A stretch of DNA of 64,000 nt from Ypsolopha sequella (taxonomy: Eukaryota > Arthropoda > Insecta > Lepidoptera > Ypsolophidae), in assembly GCA_934047225.1 (NCBI GenBank), contig OW203997.1:1350417-1414416 (forward strand). Direction: 5' to 3'. Positions 57,579-64,000 of this stretch are shown here, piece after piece. The notes beneath the pieces were generated by a model. It had not been told where the DNA came from and did no database searches. It saw only the letters and a list, made by a program, of their open reading frames with translations. How positions within the stretch are numbered: position 1 is the stretch's first letter; each line of letters starts with the position of its first letter. The translations under genes were made by a program, and so were the position numbers.

Positions 57579-57849
57579 TGTGTATCTGAAGAGAAGATAC
57601 ACATTGCGTGAGCTAGGGGTCACACACCTGTGCTCAGTAAATAAACTGTTGGCTGACAAACACCAGGTGCACTATTTTGTTTAACGGCTTTTAAGTTGTG
57701 TATGATGTCGTCGGCATATCGTAGAATTCGGCATATCACAATCTGCCTAGGCATATTACAAGTATATTTTTGTACATGCTAGGAGGGTTCGCCCCTCTCC
57801 GCTCCGCTTCCCTCGACTCCCTAAATTTATTTACTTACATCATTGATGT

Positions 57850-57945
57850 AAAAAGGTAACATTTATTTATACAGCCAAATTCATAATGAAGACTCGGTAA
57901 GTGCTCAACATCAAGGTTCGATTGCCCTTTTTGTGAAATTCGTAA
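57850..57945. repeat. Partial copy related to the TACAAGGTGACTT foldback family
   Basis: Shares CAGCCAAATTCATAATGAAG, CTCGGTAAGTG and TTTTTGTGAAATTCGTAATA with the copies at 28213 and 55229. Only one arm is present. It abuts the element starting at about 57950. Confidence 0.45.
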
Positions 57946-57949
57946 TAGT

Positions 57950-58410
57950 ATTTTGTGCAACTGTATCATAATTTGAGACATTGTGACACGAGCGCTTGTT
58001 TACGAAACTCGTGAGTTTCGTAATAGTTTAGCACGAGTGTCCCAATGTATAATTATGTTCAGTTACACACAATACTTTGTCTACGACCATAAAAATGTCG
58101 TCTTTATTTATAATATTTTCAACTAACAATTTCACGAAAAATTAGAAGACATTTGTCCATAAACCTCGGGTGCGCTGTTCCAGTAAAGCTGCCTTAAAGG
58201 CCAATCAGGATAAAGGGGGCGTGACTTAAGAAATAAGGTCGGGAATTATTTCTCATCTCTGTTGTTGATCGGGTCTCTAGCGGTTTTATAATAAATTGGG
58301 CCAATCGCAGCGCAGAATCGTATAACATCGGATAAATAATCTAGGTACTTATAAAACTGCTTTTGATGTTACAATTGCGTTATTGCAGTATGGGAGTAGA
58401 TATATTATAT
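57950..58410 (+). mobile_element. Dispersed element homologous to 28735-29410
   Basis: Starts AGTATTTTGTGCAACTG and ends near GCAGTATGGGAGTAGAT. It contains inverted segments ACACTCGTG/CACGAGTG and AATTATG blocks and lacks the extra segment found in the other copy. No coding frame. Confidence 0.5.
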
Positions 58411-59097
58411 TTTTAGTATTCCCTACATACACAAACCTACCCAAGTAACAATTCATTCGGGCCTAGGTTGTGAAAACTTCCTTTAGTTTGTATTTGGGTC
58501 GCAAAAAGGTTAATGCTTTTCTATCTAGGCATATTAAGTACTTGAGAATGATTATTAAGTTCTAAAACTAATTGTTTATCATAACAACCTTTAAGCCGTT
58601 GACAAGAGTTTAAATTAACGTTATTTTGACTTGTGTTTCACGACCTTAAAGTCCTAGGATCTTATAGTTGTTGTAGACTAGCCTCTGGAGAGGCTAGGAT
58701 TATGCTTAAGTGAGATCTAAAGGTTAAATTTTTAACTTTGATATAACTACAAAGCTATGGAATGTTGAAATTACTTAGAAGTTATTTCTAAAACCTATCT
58801 AAAGCCTTTAGGCTGTATAAAAGTTGTCTCGGCAAACAAATTAGGACTGCATGGTGAAAACCAAGACCAAAAGGCTATAGTTCAGAGCTGAAGGCATGAT
58901 TTATGTCCTACAAGAATATTTGAAAGCTTTAGAGGCATTCTCAAATATTATCAGTTGTCTCCGCGAATTCAAATTACGATGTCTTGCAAATTGAACCAAC
59001 ACAGGGTGATTTCAAAAAAACGGAGTGGAAATTTTAAACGAAAAGTGCGGAAAATTTCCTACGAATAATGAATACAGCGGTTAGTATATATTATTTG

Positions 59098-61555
59098 GGT
59101 TCCGTACCTTTAAAGGAAAAAAACCGGTCAAGTGCGAGTCAGACTCGCATACCTAGGACTCCATATTATGGATGAAAAATTTAATTTTGTCATTTTTTTC
59201 AACCGCTTTAATTGTCCTGTAATCTTTACGTAAACACATATTACCATGATTTTTTTCATATTTTTCAGTCTACAAGTTTTGGAGATAAGGGAGGGGGGGG
59301 GGACATACAATTTTTTATGATTTTTCAAGGATTTCTCGAAATAGATGCAAATAGCCAAACCATAAATTTTTATAATAAACTTTTTAATACTTACAATTTG
59401 ATACCCATAATGTATTTTTATATATATATTTTTTTTATTTTAATTCTTTTTTTATATTTTTTGCTTTTGCTCAATTTTTTTTACCGCTATAGTTTTCCTG
59501 TAATTAGCCAGTTATGATCTAAAATTGTCATTTTTTTCATATTTTTCGGTCCACCGGTTTCGGAGATAAAGGGGGGGGGACATACATATTTTTGTGCTTT
59601 TTTAAAGATTTTTCGAAACTATTGAGAATAAATATAATAAAAATATATGTTTTTACAATAAAATTTTCAATATCTAAAATTTTAAATCCATATTGTATTT
59701 TATAAAATATTTTTTTTATGTATTATACTTATCTGTATATATATAAAATTCAAAGTCCTGACTGACTGACTGACTGATATATCAACGCACAGCCTAAACC
59801 GCTAGTCCTATAAACTTGAAATTTTGCACAAAGATACCTTATATAGTGTTAGCATCCAATAAGTAAGAATTTTTCAAAATTCACCACCTAAGGGGGTGAA
59901 ACGGGTGTCCAAAGTTTCTATGGGAAAACAAGATTAGTTAGATTATTTTATTCGAGACTTCACAGGAGTACTTCTATCTATAAATGAGTAAACATGTATT
60001 TCAGGTTTTTTCCGAATTCAATCCCTAAAAGGGGTAAATGGGGTGACAAATTCTGAAAATCAACATGGGTATCGTTTGTATGGTTTATCGTGTCGCTGAT
60101 TAAGAATACAACAACGATTTCTAAATGCAATGTAGTGGAAGTGAAATACCATCATCCCCTCTTGGGGTGCGATGGGGTTGAAATGTTGAAATGTGTAAAT
60201 ATCAATATGGGTGTCATTTTTATGGTTGAAATTTAATATAGCGGACATGAAAATTCTTGAAAGTATGTGTGATAGAGCAATCGGCTGTAACAGACGGACA
60301 GACAGACAGCCACAGAAGTGATCCTTTTAGATTTCCATTTTTTCCTTTTGAGGTATCTATCTATCTATATACCCACAATATATCCATCTATCTATCTGTT
60401 TAACTATCTATCTATATCCAAGCAAAATATCTTTGGAACGGAAAGTGGTACATCCCTAGGGATTGGACCATGGGGTGCCAAAAAAAGTTTTTTTTTTGTC
60501 AAAACTTTGACAGCCTGCATCTCCCAAACGGCTGGAGCTAGACCCATGTTGATGGATGTCTAGGAAAAGGTCTTGACGAGATCTACCTGCCGAAAAAGTC
60601 AAAACTTTACAGGCCCGTATCTCCTAAACGGCTGATGCTAGAACCATGTTCATGGTATTCCAAAAAAAGTCCTCGGCGAGATCTAGATGACGGTAAAAAA
60701 ATTGCTATAATTTTGATCGGCCATATCTCCCGAATGGCTAATTTTAAGGAGTTTGGGTTTCAATTATAGTGATCGGTCAAGCTGGAGCTACATGAGCAAA
60801 AAAAAAATTTAATTTGACCGGTTTTGACAATTTTTGAACAGGTCTAAAGAAGTATTCTGATTTGCATGAAACTCGGTATCAAGGGGCATTTAGGGTCGCC
60901 GATTACGCTGCCGTATTCAAATTTGACATTTTTTGACAACTGATAGGGATTTTGACACTTTTTCGGAAAAACTTTGATCGGTGAGTCCCTGTATTCCCAG
61001 AGGGAGTGAGAGTACTTAAAATGTTTGATTCTGAAAAAAAAGTTATTTGTTTCCTGTAGGCCACGCGGTCGAAGCCGCGGGCAGAAGCTAGTTTTTTATA
61101 TTTTTCATTTGTGCTAAATTTTTTAACTTCTATAGTTTCCCTGTAATTGGCCAGATTTCATATTTTTTGGTCTACCAGTTTCGGAGATAAGGGGGGGAAC
61201 ATACATATTTTTGTGGTTTTTTCAAAATTTCTCGAAACTTGTGAGAGTAAATTTAGTAAAAGTATATATTTTTACAATTAGCTTTTTAATATCTACAATT
61301 TGATACCCATATTATATTTTTAGAATCATATTTTTTATTTTTCTTACTTTTGTTTTTGAAATATTTTGAAAAATTTCAAATTTTTCAATTTTATTACACT
61401 CTGATATGTGGGCAAATTAATTATTTATATGCCAAATTTCATGTCTTTATCTTGAACGGTGCTAAAGTTATGAGGCTGTGACATACGGACGGACGGACGG
61501 ACAACGGAGTCTCACCATAAAGGTTTCTTTTGTACCTTTTAGGTACGGAACCCTA
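59098..61555 (+). repeat. Old dispersed repeat interrupted by a Helitron-like element
   Basis: Begins GGGTTCCGTACCTTTAAAGG, then AAGTGCGAGTCAGACTCGC, and ends GGTACGGAACCCTAAAAAC, i.e. short inverted ends (GGTTCCGTACC/GGTACGGAACC). The interior holds repeated CATATTTTTCGGTCCACCGG-type blocks, each followed by GGAGATAAGG and a G-run, at about 59250, 59540 and 61165. It is split by the insertion at about 59740-61091. Related to 46560-47510. Confidence 0.6.
59740..61091 (+). mobile_element. Lepidopteran non-autonomous Helitron-like element
   Basis: The 3' end reads CACGCGGTCGAAGCCGCGGG, then CAGAAGCTAG followed by T. The hairpin CGCGG/CCGCG lies about 10 nt before the terminal CTAG, the standard Helitron 3' structure. 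The 5' end is near TATATAAAATTCAAAGTC and is less certain. The interior carries ACTGACTGACTG, GCACAGCCTAAACCGCTAG and repeated ATCTCC(C/T)(A/G)AACGGCT blocks. No Rep/helicase coding sequence remains. Confidence 0.65.
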
Positions 61556-61929
61556 AAAACAGAACCCTTATAGGATCACTTTGTTGTCCGTCTGTCTGCC
61601 CGCCTGTCCATCTATCTGTCTGGACCCTTTATCTCAAGAACGCGTGAAGTTATCAAATTAAAATTAAAACCATATAATCAAGTTTACTGTTACTTGAAGT
61701 TGCGAAAAAAATAAATTTTTATGTTAACGCAAAAAAAATACGGCTTTTAATGCCACTAAAATCGTATATTTCGACATTCTCAAGAGAATCAAAATATATA
61801 GGATACTTTCCGTTGACCTAGAACTATGAAAGGCAAGTATTATCTTATACTACGAATACAGGAAAACATCTAAAAACTATACATTTGTAATTTAATCATA
61901 AAAAAAAGTCTGAATTATTTATAAGTAGC

Positions 61930-62715
61930 TGTTGCCCGCGTCTTCGTCCGCGTGCATTTAGTATGTAATGCGTTTCATATTTTACAATAAAATCTTCAAC
62001 ATCCCGCTAAATCCTGTTATGCGTACGGCTTTCTTTAAAAAAAAATCTCTTATACGTGTCTTATTTTTCTCAATATGATTTATGCGAAGTTGTAAGTAAG
62101 TGTATATATGTATATAAGTTATACATAATATATAAGTTTATATATGCCCAGGGATTGTGATTTTCCATATCAAAGTTTTTAACCCATTTCATCCCCATTA
62201 GGGGATGGATAATTTTTGAAAACTTTCCTACATGTATCTCATTATACGTTTTAAGGAAAGAATATTTAAGCAAAGTTTTAAGTAGATACACTCAAGTGAT
62301 GCAATTTTCGATATATAACTTAACACGCTATTTTACCCCCTCGGGGGATGAGTTTTGTAAAACCCTCTTACAGGTTTCTCATAATTTATTAAAAAGAGTA
62401 TTTATGCGAAGTATGTTGACTCTTCAGTATTATGTTGATACTCCCACGGATTATGATTTTCCAAACAAGTTTCTACCCCATTTCGTTATGAATTGATTTT
62501 CAAAAAATCCTTTCTTAGCGGATGTTTACGCAATAAAAGGAACCTACGGTGCAAATTTCATGTTCCTAGGTTTAGCTGTTTAGTCTTGGCGTTGATAAAT
62601 CAGTCAGTCAATCAGTCAGTCAGTCAGTCAGTCAGTCAGGGTATTCTTTTATATACAAATTTGTACGGAACCCTCGACGGGCGAGTCCAACTCGCACTTG
62701 TCCGTTTTTTCAAGA
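61930..62715 (+). repeat. Dispersed lepidopteran element with CAGT microsatellite
   Basis: Contains GTTGCCCGCGTCTTCGTCCG (a decayed Helitron-like tail in reverse) at about 61930, three CCCCATT/CCCCTCGGGGGATG-type blocks, the (CAGT)n run at about 62605-62638, and the ending GGAACCCTCGACGGGCGAGT, then CCAACTCGCACTTGTCCG. The 62515-62660 part matches 13475-13625 in inverse. Confidence 0.5.
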
Positions 62716-62802
62716 TAGGTAGTCTGGTCACTGTTAAGGACTACTTAAGGCTAAATTTAAATGTATTCAGTAGTAAAGGTAAAACATAAGTTAGACAATT
62801 AC

Positions 62803-62999
62803 CTATCGACTAAACATAATTGAAAAAAGAAATAGTAACTTATTTGCACTCAAGGAGCAGCCTGTAGCTGCTTGATATCACTTGTGATGAACACTTGAAC
62901 ACTTGATTTTGCTTAATGGTTGTGGTCGCGACTGGCGAGTATTGAATTACTCCTGACGATAATCTGAAAGCTCTGAAAACAGCCTTTTGGTTTTATATA
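62803..62999 (-). promoter_or_regulatory. Candidate TATA promoter and 5' UTR exon, possibly of the thymosin gene
   Basis: On the minus strand TATATAAAA (62999-62991) is followed by two initiator-like TTCAGA sequences, with A at about 62974 and 62965. A possible donor TAG|GTAATT ends an exon at 62803. No coding exon lies closer than the thymosin first coding exon (acceptor at 57586), so this could be its distal promoter. Inference only. Confidence 0.35.
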
Positions 63000-63930
63000 G
63001 CTCCGCGAAATTACCTTTAGCTCTTACTTTGGCAAATATTAAGAGTTTTGAGTTATTATAGTTCTGAAAAGGTTAACTTGAATGCTTTCTAGTAATTTCC
63101 TAACGTCAGCCATATTTATTCACTAAAATAAAAAAAAAACGAACTGAAAATAACATTTTAATACAACGAAGCAAAATTAAATAACATGTTCTATACAATT
63201 TTAAATATACGTTTTTATATATGAGTATAACTTTTACTTCTAAAGCGACAAACCATCAAACACCTCATTTTTTCATTTTTTTTTATTTAAAATGTCCTGA
63301 AAATTTGCAATTACGAAAGGCCCGTCTCGCATATAGCACTATTATCCTAAAGTTTCACGATAATATACCAATCGCACTATGTTTTGCATTTTATCTGACT
63401 TTAACATGCTACTAACTATTTTTTAAGAATACAACACTTACATATCTAGCCATTTTGAAACTTGGTATAATGACAGGGAATGGCGCCATTATAAATAAGT
63501 CATTTAAACCCACCATTAGTGTTTCTGCGTACAAACAATCTTAAACAGAAACATTTTAAAACCCGAAAGTCCTGGAGAAGCGTTATTCATTTCTATCAAA
63601 AAGGTTTTAAGTTGTCATAGAGTTACATCCAAGACTAATGTAGAACCTATTAGTTGTATTGTATGGTTATATTAACGTTAAATTAAGGTTGTGAAGGTTA
63701 TATTTGGGTTTTGAGTAAGTAGTTAGAAAGGTTATAGATAAGAGCTACAGGTTTTGCTGTAGCTCTCAGAAAGGTTCTACAACGTGGGCCCTTTTTGCAC
63801 TCAGGAGGTTAATATAACGTTAATATAAAGTAATTGAGACTACAAAGACTTATGAGCAGATTTCCATACAAAGGTATTAGAACCTTTTCAGTACCTTTCT
63901 AAAACCTTAAAAGTTACTTGGGTAGCCCCT
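63000..63930. other. Upstream DNA, no gene seen
   Basis: AT-rich with no exon, RNA gene or repeat boundary recognised. A short hairpin-prone AGCTACAGG..CTGTAGCT lies at about 63743-63766. Confidence 0.35.
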
Positions 63931-64000
63931 AACTATGGAAGGTCAACATTTTATTTTGCAAAATTAGCAAAAAGTGTTTTCGATCCGTGATACTAATCAC
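63931..64000. repeat. Partial foldback-family copy running off the window end
   Basis: In inverse it matches 55260-55330 (GTATCACGGATCG, ACTTTTTGC, AAAATGTTGACCTTCCATAG). It presumably continues beyond position 64000. Confidence 0.45.

Overview
The window is nuclear DNA of an insect, almost certainly a moth or butterfly. The evidence is multi-exon genes with GT-AG introns, GC-rich exons in AT-rich non-coding DNA, Helitron tails ending in CTAG behind a GC hairpin, lepidopteran-style short repeats (for example the 'gtgcgagtcagactcgc' type), and a very high load of small foldback transposons. No bacterial, phage or CRISPR features are present.

Three protein-coding genes lie head to tail on the minus strand, and all three can be assembled completely from the sequence. 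(1) A regucalcin/SMP-30 family gene, coding 15824 down to 1838, has four coding exons and 305 residues with all expected metal-binding residues. A candidate non-coding first exon and promoter lie at 17854-17910. (2) An ovarian tumour (otu)/OTUD4-type deubiquitinase gene, coding 45344 down to 24926, has fourteen coding exons that join in phase to 885 residues: OTU domain with Asp-Cys-His, Tudor-like domain, then a long Pro/Gly/Asn-rich low-complexity tail. It has a 5' UTR exon at about 45621-45698. (3) A beta-thymosin repeat gene (ciboulot family), coding 57578 down to 51232, has five coding exons. Each encodes one thymosin repeat, giving 207 residues. A TATA promoter candidate for it lies at 62965-62999.

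The rest is introns and intergenic DNA filled with mobile elements. From left to right these include a 0.9-kb terminal-inverted-repeat element (191-1101), a dead Jockey-type LINE (3640-6020), LINE tails (6757, 11040, 30404), hAT MITEs with perfect 8-bp target duplications (9756, 22799), a 1.27-kb non-autonomous hAT element carrying a 30-bp minisatellite (25972-27239), tRNA-derived SINE heads (27505, 28098), several recurring foldback families, a 622-bp element with 50-bp inverted repeats (51921-52542), and a Helitron nested in an older repeat (59740-61091). Four minisatellites stand out: 53 bp x 9, 45 bp x 7, 30 bp x about 17.6, and 39 bp x 11. They explain most of the long spurious reading frames.

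The genes show no shared pathway: sugar-lactone/calcium metabolism, germline deubiquitination/RNA binding, and actin dynamics. I see no previously undescribed molecular system. The most notable observations are the symmetric phase-1 cassette exons of the thymosin gene, an otu orthologue that retains a catalytic cysteine, a hAT element with a hairpin-forming minisatellite, and foldback families whose two arms match each other better than they match other copies.
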